A DNA stretch of 64,000 bases from Petrotoga olearia DSM 13574 (lineage in GTDB: Bacteria > Thermotogota > Thermotogae > Petrotogales > Petrotogaceae): contig NZ_AZRL01000004.1 in NCBI RefSeq assembly GCF_002895525.1, positions 1 through 64,000 of the forward strand, in the 5' to 3' direction. This document shows, one piece after another, positions 51,384-60,213 of the stretch. The notes under the pieces were generated by a model. The model was not told the origin of the DNA, did no database searches, and saw only the letters and a program-made list of their open reading frames with translations. Each line of letters starts with the position of its first letter. The first letter of the stretch is position 1. Position numbers and translations under genes: made by a program.

Positions 51384-52538
51384 ATGATTGAGCCACACGG
51401 TGGAAAATTGGTCAACAAGATAGCTACTGAAGAAGAAAAAAAAGAATGGTTAAATAAGTCTAAAGAGTTGAAAAGTGTAGATGTAACTTATTTTGATCTA
51501 TCTGAGTTAGAAAACATTGCAACAGGTTTATTCAGCCCTTTAGAAGGGTTTATGACAAAAGAAGATTACGATTCCGTTTTAAACGACATGAGGTTATCTA
51601 ACGGAACGGTATGGTCTATTCCAATAATTCTATCGGTAAAAAAAGAGATTGCTGATGGCTTAAAAGTGGGAGAAGATGTATTGATAAAGAACCAAGAAGA
51701 TTCAAAAGAGTACGCCATACTACATCTTCAAGAAAAATTTGAAAGAAGGAAAGAAGAAGAGGCATTGAAAGTTTACAAAACACAAGATAATGCTCATCCT
51801 GGCGTGAAGTTTTTATACGAACAAGGAGAAATAGCATTAGGCGGGGAGATCACCTTACTCAACAGAATAGAACACGAAAACTTTCAAGAGTTCAGATTCG
51901 ATCCAAAAGATACAAGAAAGTTATTCTCTGAAAAGGGATGGAAGACGATAGTAGCCTTTCAAACGAGAAACCCCATACACAGGGCACACGAGTATTTGCA
52001 GAAAACAGCGCTTGAAATCGTTGATGGTTTGTTCTTAAACCCATTGGTGGGAAAAACCAAAGAGGAAGATATCCCTTCCGATGTGAGGATGAAATCCTAC
52101 GAAGTTATACTGGACAAGTATTACCCAAAAGAAAGGGTATTTTTAGGGGTATTCCCTGTTAACATGAGATACGCCGGTCCAAAAGAAGCCATCTTTCATG
52201 CAATATGTAGAAAGAACTATGGATGTACACATTTTATTGTAGGAAGAGACCATGCAGGTGTTGGAGATTACTATGGAACTTACGAAGCTCAAGAGATATT
52301 TGACCAGTTTAAGCCTGAAGAGATAGGGATAGTGCCACTAAAATTTGAACATGCGTTTTATTGCAAGAAGTGTGAAAACATGGCAACGGCAAAAACATGT
52401 CCACACGGAAAAGAAGACCATGTGTTCCTTAGTGGGACAAAGGTAAGAGAAATGCTTTCAAAAGGAGAAAAACCACCAAAAGAATTCACAAGAGCCGAGG
52501 TAGCAGAAATACTCATGAATTTTTATATGAACAAATGA
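51384..52538 (+). CDS. sat: Sulfate adenylyltransferase (ATP sulfurylase)
   Basis: Makes APS from sulfate and ATP. The 384-residue single-chain type has [13 protein letters not shown] near residue 53, the nucleotide-binding [12 protein letters not shown] near 195, [17 protein letters not shown] near 286 and [18 protein letters not shown] near 350. Four cysteines in the segment [15 protein letters not shown] suggest the zinc site found in many bacterial and archaeal members. ATG follows TGGAGGTC. The C-terminus ends without an APS kinase domain; that activity is in the separate cysC. Confidence 0.96.
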   Translation: MIEPHGGKLVNKIATEEEKKEWLNKSKELKSVDVTYFDLSELENIATGLFSPLEGFMTKEDYDSVLNDMRLSNGTVWSIPIILSVKKEIADGLKVGEDVLIKNQEDSKEYAILHLQEKFERRKEEEALKVYKTQDNAHPGVKFLYEQGEIALGGEITLLNRIEHENFQEFRFDPKDTRKLFSEKGWKTIVAFQTRNPIHRAHEYLQKTALEIVDGLFLNPLVGKTKEEDIPSDVRMKSYEVILDKYYPKERVFLGVFPVNMRYAGPKEAIFHAICRKNYGCTHFIVGRDHAGVGDYYGTYEAQEIFDQFKPEEIGIVPLKFEHAFYCKKCENMATAKTCPHGKEDHVFLSGTKVREMLSKGEKPPKEFTRAEVAEILMNFYMNK

Positions 52539-52584
52539 ATTGTTTACTTTTTAAATAAAAAAATGATGTTGTTGAAAAATATAC

Positions 52585-52613
52585 AAGACGTCTGTACAAG
52601 GCGTCTTTTTTAT
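52585..52613 (+). terminator. Terminator of sat
   Basis: AAGACG (52585-52590) pairs with CGTCTT (52602-52607) across an 11-base loop, followed by TTTTTTA. A rather short stem with a good T-run. Confidence 0.75.
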
Positions 52614-52700
52614 TGATTATTTTTTATAGTATATTTAAAACAAAATTTAGATCTTTTGCCAAAACATCGTTTTTGTGGTTTAATATTACTAACTTTAGAG

Positions 52701-52752
52701 TTACTTACTCATGAGTTACTAACTCACAAGTTAGTAACTCATGAGCAAGTAA
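52701..52752. repeat. Long near-perfect inverted repeat
   Basis: A perfect 17 bp inverted repeat (52708-52724 with 52729-52745, loop CACA) is extended after one mismatch by six more pairs (52701-52706 with 52747-52752). Each arm contains a smaller palindrome or half-sites of the form GAGTTACT/AGTAACTC. No T-run follows on either strand, so it is not an ordinary terminator. It lies about 125 bases upstream of csoR. Confidence 0.85.
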
Positions 52753-52805
52753 TAACGTTATTTTAATAAGTTTTATAAATTTACTGTTTCGACAATCCAT
52801 ATTAA

Positions 52806-52833
52806 TTTGAGCGTAATAAAAATAGTTTATAAT
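52806..52833 (+). promoter_or_regulatory. Promoter of the csoR-copA-copZ operon
   Basis: TTTGAG (52806-52811), 16-base spacer, TATAAT (52828-52833). The start point would be near 52840, directly at the CsoR operator. Confidence 0.65.
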
Positions 52834-52840
52834 TTTTATA

Positions 52841-52855
52841 CCCTCCCCTGGAGGG
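52841..52855 (+). promoter_or_regulatory. CsoR-type copper operator
   Basis: CCCTCC-CCT-GGAGGG, a perfect 6 bp inverted repeat in the context TATACCC...GGGATGG. CsoR sites are GC-rich inverted repeats of the TACCC...GGGTA kind. This one is placed at the transcription start of the operon that begins with csoR, so autorepression relieved by Cu(I) is expected. Confidence 0.8.
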
Positions 52856-52878
52856 ATGGATAAACAGGAGGCGATTTT

Positions 52879-53148
52879 ATGAAACACGAAAAGGCTCTTA
52901 GAAAACTGAAAACAGCTCGTGGACAGATTGATGCAGCTATAAAAATGATTGAAGACGAAAGATACTGTATTGATATATCTAAGCAACTGTTAGCCACAAT
53001 TTCCCTTTTAAAAAATGCTCACTCAGAAATATTGAAAAAACATATAGAAACATGCGTGAAAGATGCCACGTCTTCTAAAGATGCCGAAGAAATCAATGTA
53101 AAGTTAGAAGAACTTGAAGAGGTTTTCGATTATCTCAAAAAAACGTAG
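52879..53148 (+). CDS. csoR: CsoR-family copper-sensing repressor
   Basis: An 89-residue all-helical repressor of the CsoR/RcnR family. The Cu(I) ligands are visible as Cys in RYCIDISKQ near residue 34, then His and Cys in KKHIETCV near 55-59, the C-H-C set of copper sensors. Cu(I) binding releases the operator. The ATG follows CAGGAGG. It is followed after 17 bases by copA, which fits the role. Confidence 0.94.
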   Translation: MKHEKALRKLKTARGQIDAAIKMIEDERYCIDISKQLLATISLLKNAHSEILKKHIETCVKDATSSKDAEEINVKLEELEEVFDYLKKT

Positions 53149-53165
53149 AAAAGGTGGTGTATTAA

Positions 53166-55385
53166 ATGAGTGAAGTTAAAGAAAAATCGTTAGAACCTGC
53201 AAATTCAAAAGAAAATTTTTCTCCAAATAATAAAGTTTCATTCAGCGTTCAGGGGATGACATGCGCCACATGTGTAAAAAATGTAGAAAGGGCGCTGAAA
53301 AAATTAGATGGAGTAAAATATGTCTCTGTGAATTTAGCGACAGAAAAAGCTGTATTAATATCACAAGAAGCTATACCAATGGCCAAAATTAAAAAGGCTG
53401 TATCAGACGTTGGATATAAGGTTTCTGAGGAAATGCCTACTGAGGATTTGATAGAAAAAAGATTCAAAGAATCTCGGAAAGATATGTATCTTTCATTAGC
53501 TTTCACGATTCCTCTTATGGTTCTCATGATCTTAAATATGAGTGGATTGAATATTCCTTTTATGCTATTCATTGAGTTAATCGGCGCAGGTGCTACAATC
53601 TTAATACCGGGCAGAAAAACTTTAAAAAGCGCCTGGATCGCTTTATCTCATCTCCATACAAATATGGATACATTAATTTCTCTTGGAGCTATTTCCGCTT
53701 GGGCAACAACCCTTTTAGCTATTGCAGGTTTAGATATTCTTTCTTTTGGTACTATTGCAGCGATGTTGATTACATTGAATTTGATAGGGAGATACATCGA
53801 AGCAAGGATGAAACATAGCGCTTCAAGAGAAATAAAGCTCCTTCTTTCCATGAAAGTTGACAAAGCCAATGTGATTACTGATGAAGGTGTAGTTGAATTA
53901 CCCATAGACACAGTCAAAATAGGTGATTTAATACTGGTAAGGACCGGGGAAAAAATTCCTTTAGATGGTGCTATCGTAGAAGGACAAGCTTCGATAAATG
54001 AATCTATGATAAGTGGCGAACCATTACCTGTATCAAAAGGTGAGAAGGATTCCGTGGTGAGTGGCACAATAGTCGAATCAGGACTCTTAAAAATAAAAGT
54101 TGAAAAAGTTGGAGAAGACACATTCCTAAATCAAATGATTAAACTTGTAGAAGAGGCACAATCCTCTAAAGTACCTATTCAAGCCCTAGCTGACAGAATA
54201 ACCTTGTATTTTATACCGACAGTTTTTTCTTTAGCTGTCCTAAGTGGTATCCTTTGGTTTTTCCAATATGAAACGTTCCAACCTTTTTTAATTAACGCTT
54301 CAAATATCATTCCATGGGTTCTTACAGATGCCGGTCCGCTATCTACCGCAATTTTTTCGTTTGTTGCCACCCTTGTTATAGCGTGCCCATGCGCACTTGG
54401 CTTAGCAACTCCTATGGCCCTTGTGGCTGCAAGTTCTGTATCTGCCAAAAAAGGATTGATCATAAAAAATGGAGAAGCTATTCAAATGGCTAAAGATATA
54501 GATACAATTCTCATGGACAAAACTGGAACCTTAACTAAAGGACAACCATCAGTTATTGAACACAATTTAGATGATGAAACATTTTTAATTATTTCAGAAA
54601 TAGAGAAAAATTCTACTCACCCTTTGGCTAAGGCTATAGTCGAATACGCACATGAACATATTAAAAATCAGAACATAAAAATTGAAGAAATAGAGGAAAT
54701 AACAGGCAAGGGAATCGTTGGAACATACAAAAACAATAAATATTATATCGGTAAACCACGTGATGCAAAACCCTACCAAGAATTTATGGAAAACGCAGAA
54801 ACGGTAATAGAAGTAAGTAAAAATGAAAAAATTGTTGGCTACATAAGAATCGCTGATGAGATTAAAAGTGATGCAGTAGAAGCTATAAAAAAATTAAAAG
54901 AAATGGGAATGGAACCAATAATGGTAACAGGTGACAACGAAAACACCGCCAGAGCCGTTGCTAAAAAGGTTGGAATTAATAAGGTCTTTGCAAATATATC
55001 TCCTCAAAATAAAGTAGAAATAGTCAGAAAATATCAGATAGAAGGGAAAAGAGTCGCTATGATAGGCGATGGAATAAATGATGCCGCCGCTTTAAAATCA
55101 TCTGATATGGGTATTGCAATAGGCAACGGAACGGATTTAGCAATAGAATCTGCGGATGTAATAATAAGTCAAGGAGAAATTTCAAAAGTAATAGATGCAA
55201 TAAAGATATCTGAAATAACCTTTAAAAAAATCAAGCAAAACTTATTCTGGGCATTCTTCTACAACATTATCGCAATACCTTTGGCAATGACAGCAATCCT
55301 TCACCCAGCAATAGCAGAGATTGCCATGTTATTCAGTTCCATAAACGTAATTTACAATTCCAGTCGAATTACAAAAAAACTATAG
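53166..55385 (+). CDS. copA: Copper-exporting P1B-type ATPase
   Basis: 739 residues. There is one N-terminal metal-binding domain with GMTCATCVKN near residue 35, then the membrane helices. The actuator domain has SMISGEPLPVSKGEKD near 280, and the transmembrane copper site is IACPCALGLATP near 413. The phosphorylation site is MDKTGTLTKGQ near 451, the HP motif is in NSTHPLAKAI near 485, and the hinge is GDGINDAAAL near 640. The CPC motif and the copper-sensing partner indicate Cu(I) export. Confidence 0.97.
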   Translation: MSEVKEKSLEPANSKENFSPNNKVSFSVQGMTCATCVKNVERALKKLDGVKYVSVNLATEKAVLISQEAIPMAKIKKAVSDVGYKVSEEMPTEDLIEKRFKESRKDMYLSLAFTIPLMVLMILNMSGLNIPFMLFIELIGAGATILIPGRKTLKSAWIALSHLHTNMDTLISLGAISAWATTLLAIAGLDILSFGTIAAMLITLNLIGRYIEARMKHSASREIKLLLSMKVDKANVITDEGVVELPIDTVKIGDLILVRTGEKIPLDGAIVEGQASINESMISGEPLPVSKGEKDSVVSGTIVESGLLKIKVEKVGEDTFLNQMIKLVEEAQSSKVPIQALADRITLYFIPTVFSLAVLSGILWFFQYETFQPFLINASNIIPWVLTDAGPLSTAIFSFVATLVIACPCALGLATPMALVAASSVSAKKGLIIKNGEAIQMAKDIDTILMDKTGTLTKGQPSVIEHNLDDETFLIISEIEKNSTHPLAKAIVEYAHEHIKNQNIKIEEIEEITGKGIVGTYKNNKYYIGKPRDAKPYQEFMENAETVIEVSKNEKIVGYIRIADEIKSDAVEAIKKLKEMGMEPIMVTGDNENTARAVAKKVGINKVFANISPQNKVEIVRKYQIEGKRVAMIGDGINDAAALKSSDMGIAIGNGTDLAIESADVIISQGEISKVIDAIKISEITFKKIKQNLFWAFFYNIIAIPLAMTAILHPAIAEIAMLFSSINVIYNSSRITKKL

Positions 55386-55396
55386 GAGGTGAAACA

Positions 55397-55606
55397 ATGA
55401 AATACATCTTTGATGTACCAGATATGTCTTGTGAACATTGCAAGATGAACATAGAAAAGCAGTTAAAGTCTTCCGGTGTTGTGCAAGATTTCAAGGTTGA
55501 TTTAGAAAACAAAAAGGTAGAAGTTGAAACACTCCAAGAACCTGAAAAAATAGTAAACTTATTGGATGAAATTGGTTATCCTCCCAAATTGGTAAGCAAA
55601 GAATAG
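55397..55606 (+). CDS. copZ: Copper chaperone (HMA domain)
   Basis: A 69-residue single HMA domain with MSCEHCKMNIEKQL at residues 10-23. It hands Cu(I) to CopA or buffers it in the cytosol. The ATG follows AGGAGGTG, 11 bases after copA. Last gene of the operon, with a terminator after it. Confidence 0.93.
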   Translation: MKYIFDVPDMSCEHCKMNIEKQLKSSGVVQDFKVDLENKKVEVETLQEPEKIVNLLDEIGYPPKLVSKE

Positions 55607-55615
55607 TAATTCCAA

Positions 55616-55642
55616 AAGCAGGAGCTCTTGTAGCTCCTGCTT
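55616..55642 (+). terminator. Terminator of the copper operon
   Basis: An 11 bp stem AAGCAGGAGCT/AGCTCCTGCTT with a five-base loop (55627-55631), followed by an AT-rich rather than pure T tail. Confidence 0.8.
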
Positions 55643-55886
55643 ATATTATTAAATTCGTTAAATTTTTTATTTTTACTTTCATATTTTTTTGGAGCAGATC
55701 AATCAACGCTCTATTATTAATCCACTTAAAACCTTTAGTCTTTGCGGGAAAATTTCAAAATTGGATAGATTTTTTTGTCCACACTTTTAGGGCTTTACTC
55801 CCACCCGCCACTGGATTAACTATAATATTATTTTATCTTGGTTCACAATAGTAGATCTCCTTTAATTTCAATATCTATATAATTTA

Positions 55887-56858
55887 CTATATTTGACCAA
55901 CTGATTCAAGAAAATCGATTAAGAAGCCTTTTATTATAGAAGAAGAATAAGACAATATACTCAGCGTTTCTCCCTTAAGTTTTGACAATTTTCCTTCTTC
56001 ATCCATCTTTCTAATTTGTTCAATAGTTACATAATCGTTTAAACTTTCCCCAAACTGGGCTTTGATTTCTGAATGAATCAAAGAAAACTTACTATGAGAA
56101 TAGTTCATGATTTCTTGAACGTAGTCTTCGTAACTATCGAAAAAAATAGGTTCTGCACCCAAAATAATTTCTTTCGCAGCATTATCAGAATAATACAAAA
56201 GATATACTAAATAATCGTCCATTAAATAGTGTGCATTGTTAAGTTTTCCTGACATGTTTTTGCTAAAAGCTGCTCCTATCATTTCAAAAAATGAACCTGG
56301 GGCATTATGATAAGGTTGTGAAAGATCTTCAATATAATGAAGTGCACGAGCTAAAAATCTATATCCCCAATATTCGTCATTTTTTTCAAAAGCCTGTTTG
56401 GATAATTCAACAAAATAGAGAAATGATTTGTCACCTTCAAAAGCCTTTAAAAATCCAATTTTATAACGCATATGCCGAACACCCTGACTGTTGCCAATTA
56501 AACCTTGAAGTGGGCTTAGATCGAGACCTTCGTCCATTCCGTTATCTGGCTCTGGAGAGTATATTGTTAAAATTTGCCAAACTGGAAGACTATTATCCAC
56601 TGGAGGTGGATCTGGAGGAAATACACCATCCCCATTAGGAGAAAAGAACTCTCTTTTTCCTGCTACATCGGTTAAACTGAGATATTCTAAATTGTATTGC
56701 CTCTCTTCTTCGTATGAATATTCTGTAATGAGAACCTTTTTATCAATATTCGGCAAATCTTGAATCATATAATAAGTCATCGTCTCATGTCCACTCCAAG
56801 GAAACAACGTAACGAATATAAAAACAACAAAAAGTAAATTCAGTATGGACCTTTTCAT
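55887..56858 (-). CDS. Secreted zinc-dependent phospholipase C / P1-nuclease fold protein
   Basis: About 323 residues with an N-terminal signal peptide (MKRSILNLLFVVFIFVTLF). The mature chain begins near PWSGHETM, like the N-terminal zinc-binding tryptophan and histidine of the PLC/S1-P1 nuclease superfamily. Further ligands are the cluster RALHYIEDLSQPYHNAPGSF near residue 165 and NNAHYLMDDYL near 200. It should be exported and cleave phosphodiester bonds of lipids or nucleic acids. A GTG at 56870 lies in the ribosome binding site AAGGTGA, so the ATG at 56858 is chosen. Confidence 0.75.
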   Translation of the reverse strand: MKRSILNLLFVVFIFVTLFPWSGHETMTYYMIQDLPNIDKKVLITEYSYEEERQYNLEYLSLTDVAGKREFFSPNGDGVFPPDPPPVDNSLPVWQILTIYSPEPDNGMDEGLDLSPLQGLIGNSQGVRHMRYKIGFLKAFEGDKSFLYFVELSKQAFEKNDEYWGYRFLARALHYIEDLSQPYHNAPGSFFEMIGAAFSKNMSGKLNNAHYLMDDYLVYLLYYSDNAAKEIILGAEPIFFDSYEDYVQEIMNYSHSKFSLIHSEIKAQFGESLNDYVTIEQIRKMDEEGKLSKLKGETLSILSYSSSIIKGFLIDFLESVGQI

Positions 56859-56944
56859 AGATAACTTCACCTTCTTATAAAATTATTAAGTAACATGATT
56901 CTTTCTAAATTTTATCATAAAACTTACTAACAAAAAAGTGGATC

Positions 56945-56969
56945 AAAAAACCCTCATTCGGGGTTTTGT
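56945..56969. terminator. Hairpin between divergent genes
   Basis: AAAACCC (56947-56953) pairs with GGGTTTT (56961-56967). T-rich flanks exist on both strands (TTTTTT on minus, TTTTGTT on plus). It lies between divergently starting genes, where no terminator is needed, so it may end an unseen short transcript or be part of a leader. Confidence 0.45.
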
Positions 56970-57106
56970 TGATTAAATAATTATTTATTTTTGTTAAAGC
57001 TTACTCTATTCATTAAGCCCACTACTTATCAAAATTTTCATTACCTTCCTTCAAAAGTTGTGTGTTATCATTAATGAGGTCGATATTTAGGAGGTCGATA
57101 TAAAAA

Positions 57107-60100
57107 ATGTTAGAAAATATAAACAAGAAAAAGTTAGAAAATGGATTAAGAGAAGTTCAAAAATTACAATTTTTCAGTATTCTCAAAATTCAACAAATGG
57201 AATACTTTGAAGACAAAGAAAGAAGATTCAAACCAAAATTCAACGGTTCAATAGACTGGAAAAAGATAGAAAATGAGGAAAAGTGGGGAGGGTACGATAA
57301 GGTATTTTGGTTTAGAAAAAATATCAAGTTACCTGAGAATATTTACAAAGAACCGCTTTTTTTAAAGGTTTCTTTGGAAAAAGACGGTGATCTGGACGTT
57401 ATTCCTGACTATCCTGAGTCTTTAATCTTTGTAAATGGTCAATTCCTTCAAGGTATCGATAAATACCATAAAGAGGCTATAATATCGCCAAAGGTTGTGC
57501 AAGGAAATGTATTGAACGTATACTTAAGGTCATGGACTGGTTTGAGAGGTGAATTAAATTATACGTTTTCAGGTTTGGAACTTTACAAAATAGAAAAATA
57601 TTCACAAAAGTACTATTTCCTCGCAAAGAATATTCTTGACACAATAGAACAACTCAGTGAAAATGATATTGTGAGAGTAAAGTTGTTCCATATTTTAAAC
57701 GATTCTTACAATAGAATCAATTTTACAAAATCTCGATCCAAAGAATACTATGAATCAATAAAAGACAGTTATAATTTTTTACAAGAAGAATTGAAAAAAC
57801 TAAACAATTTTAAAATGGATTCTCCAAAAGTTGTTTTGACAGGGCATTCTCATATAGATATGGCATGGCTTTGGACTGTACAACATACAAGAGAAAAAGC
57901 ACAAAGAACCTTTTCGACGGTTCTCAACCTAATGCAAGAGTATCCAGAGTATATATTTATGCACTCTTCTCCGGCATTGTATAAGCTCTTAAAAAATGAT
58001 TACCCTGAGTTGTATGAAAAAGTAAAGGAAAAAATAAAAGAAGGCAGATGGGAAGCAACCGGTGGTATGTGGATAGAGTCGGATTCTAACATATCTCCAG
58101 GTGAGTTTTTGATAAGACAGATACTATTTGGGAAAAGGTTCTTAAAAGAAGAGTTTGGAATTGATTCTAACGTTGTATGGTTGCCTGATGCATTTGGTTA
58201 CACTTATGCCCTTCCTCAGATAATAAAGAAAAATGGAATGAAATACTTTGCTACAACGAAAATAAGCTGGAATGAGATCAACAAATTCCCATACGATACA
58301 TTTTGGTGGAAAGGTATCGACGGTACTAAAATCTTATCTCATTTTATTACGACTCCAGATAAAAACAATTACTTTTACACATACAACGGTATGGTGGAAC
58401 CCTTCACGATAAAAGGAATATGGGATAACTATAAACAAAAAGATGTAAACGATGAATTACTTCTTGTCTTTGGTTGGGGAGATGGGGGAGGAGGTCCAAC
58501 ATATGAAATGTTTGAAAATTATCGAGCAATAAAAGGAATCCCAGGATTACCTCAAGTGGAGATGGGAAGAGTAGAAGACTACTTTGAGAGATTGGAAGAA
58601 AGAATAAGAGATAAAAATGTTCCAGTTTGGGATGATGAGTTGTACTTTGAACTACACCGAGGTACGTATACTTCACAAGCCTTTGTGAAAAGGGAAAATA
58701 GAAAATCAGAAGTATTGTACCATAACGCAGAATTCTTAAATTCTATGGCCATGAATTTATTAAAAGATTTTGACTATCCTAAAAATTCGTTGATCGAAGG
58801 TTGGGAACTGTTATTATTAAACCAATTCCACGATATTTTACCAGGTTCCTCAATAAGAGAAGTTTATGAAGACGCAAGAAAGGATTTTGAAAAGATAAAA
58901 GGGATAGCCAACAAAGAGGTTGAAAGAGCTATCTCTGTGATTTCAAAGGAAATAAAGATCAAAGAAGACAGTTTAGTATTATTCAACACCACCGCCTTTG
59001 AAAGGGACGAGATTTTAGAGCTAGAAAACGGTAAAAAAACGTTGGTTAGAGGAATCCCCTCTTTTGGCTATAAAAGTATTACGGTATCTAATTTGGACCA
59101 AAGACAAATTGATGAAAAAATGATTGTAAAAGAAGATTACATTGAAAACAGGTACTATATAATTGAATTCAACGAAAAGGGCCAGATTAAAAGGTTATAC
59201 GATAAAGAAAATAAAAGGGAAGTATTGGAAGAAGGGAAATTGGGAAATGTACTACAAGCATTCGAAGATAAACCTTACTTTTTTGATGCATGGGACATTT
59301 CTCCTTATTTCAACGAAAAGATGAAAGAAGTTACAGATTTAATCGAAGCAAAAGTGGAGGAAGAGAGCCCCTTAAAAGGCGTTTTAAAATTCTCTTGGAG
59401 GTTTTATGACTCAACTATCGAACAAAGAGTCATCGTATACAACCACACAAGAAGGATCGATTTTGATACATATGTTGATTGGAAAGAGAGACAAGTTTTA
59501 CTAAAAACAGCTTTTCCTGTTAATATAAGGAGCACAAAAGCCACCTACAACATACAATTTGGTAACATAGAAAGAAGTACGACCAACAACACGAGTTGGG
59601 ATATAGCTAAATTTGAAGTCCCTGCACAGAAGTGGGCAGATCTTTCAGAAACAAATTACGGAGTTTCACTATTAAACGATTGTAAACATGGATACGATAT
59701 AAAAGAAAACGTTATGAGGCTTACTCTTCTCAGATCCCCAATCGAACCCGATGAAACCGCTGATAGAACAGAACATATATTCATTTACTCTCTTTTACCA
59801 CACGCTGGAACATGGAGAGATTCACGAGTAATACAAGAATCATACAAATTGAACTACCCTGTCATAGTTAAAAAGCTAGAAAAAAACGAAGAGGGAAGTC
59901 TTCCTGATAATTTTTCTTCTATTAAGATTAGCGATCCCGATGTGGTAATTGAAACCATTAAAAAAGCAGAAGATGATGACTCTGTACTTGTTAGACTTTT
60001 CGAAGGTAAAGGAAGCAGAAAAAGTGAAGTGGAAATAGAATTTTTTAGAAGTATAAAAAAAGCGGTTGAATGTAATTTAATTGAACAAGAGGAAAAAGAA

Positions 60101-60175
60101 CTTACCTTTAAAGATAATAAAATCGTATTCAATATAACTCCTTACGAAATAAAAACCTTTAAAGTGTGGATTTAA
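57107..60175 (+). CDS. Alpha-mannosidase, GH38 family
   Basis: 1022 residues. The catalytic zinc-binding domain has VVLTGHSHIDMAWLW near residue 243, GRWEATGGMWIESDSNISPG near 309 and the nucleophile aspartate in VVWLPDAFGYTYALPQI near 355. The typical FGWGDGGGGPTYEM and NQFHDILPGSSI segments follow, then the C-terminal beta domains. No signal peptide, so it is cytoplasmic, probably degrading mannosyl oligosaccharides after uptake. The ATG follows TTAGGAGGTCGATATAAAAA, where the 11 bases GAGGTCGATAT occur twice. Confidence 0.95.
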   Translation: MLENINKKKLENGLREVQKLQFFSILKIQQMEYFEDKERRFKPKFNGSIDWKKIENEEKWGGYDKVFWFRKNIKLPENIYKEPLFLKVSLEKDGDLDVIPDYPESLIFVNGQFLQGIDKYHKEAIISPKVVQGNVLNVYLRSWTGLRGELNYTFSGLELYKIEKYSQKYYFLAKNILDTIEQLSENDIVRVKLFHILNDSYNRINFTKSRSKEYYESIKDSYNFLQEELKKLNNFKMDSPKVVLTGHSHIDMAWLWTVQHTREKAQRTFSTVLNLMQEYPEYIFMHSSPALYKLLKNDYPELYEKVKEKIKEGRWEATGGMWIESDSNISPGEFLIRQILFGKRFLKEEFGIDSNVVWLPDAFGYTYALPQIIKKNGMKYFATTKISWNEINKFPYDTFWWKGIDGTKILSHFITTPDKNNYFYTYNGMVEPFTIKGIWDNYKQKDVNDELLLVFGWGDGGGGPTYEMFENYRAIKGIPGLPQVEMGRVEDYFERLEERIRDKNVPVWDDELYFELHRGTYTSQAFVKRENRKSEVLYHNAEFLNSMAMNLLKDFDYPKNSLIEGWELLLLNQFHDILPGSSIREVYEDARKDFEKIKGIANKEVERAISVISKEIKIKEDSLVLFNTTAFERDEILELENGKKTLVRGIPSFGYKSITVSNLDQRQIDEKMIVKEDYIENRYYIIEFNEKGQIKRLYDKENKREVLEEGKLGNVLQAFEDKPYFFDAWDISPYFNEKMKEVTDLIEAKVEEESPLKGVLKFSWRFYDSTIEQRVIVYNHTRRIDFDTYVDWKERQVLLKTAFPVNIRSTKATYNIQFGNIERSTTNNTSWDIAKFEVPAQKWADLSETNYGVSLLNDCKHGYDIKENVMRLTLLRSPIEPDETADRTEHIFIYSLLPHAGTWRDSRVIQESYKLNYPVIVKKLEKNEEGSLPDNFSSIKISDPDVVIETIKKAEDDDSVLVRLFEGKGSRKSEVEIEFFRSIKKAVECNLIEQEEKELTFKDNKIVFNITPYEIKTFKVWI

Positions 60176-60183
60176 TTAACAGA

Positions 60184-60213
60184 AAAGGCGGATTTTCTCC
60201 GCCTTTAGTTTTT
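60184..60213. terminator. Bidirectional terminator between the alpha-mannosidase gene and hydA
   Basis: AAAGGCGGA (60184-60192) pairs with TCCGCCTTT (60198-60206), then AGTTTTTTT. The two genes converge here. Confidence 0.92.

Larger units (their letters stand above)
52539..52878 (+). other. 340 bp region between sat and csoR
   Basis: In order it contains the sat terminator (52585-52613), an AT-rich stretch, a 52 bp near-perfect palindrome (52701-52752), an AT-rich stretch with the csoR promoter, and the CsoR-type operator (52841-52855). Each is listed separately. No gene is visible. Confidence 0.8.

Noticed and set aside
52701-52752. The long palindrome as terminator of sat.
   Set aside because: sat already has a terminator at 52585-52613, and the palindrome has no T-run on either strand.
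56291-56638. A 115-residue plus-strand open frame opposite the PLC-like gene.
   Set aside because: The minus-strand gene has signal peptide and zinc motifs; no evidence supports translation of this frame.
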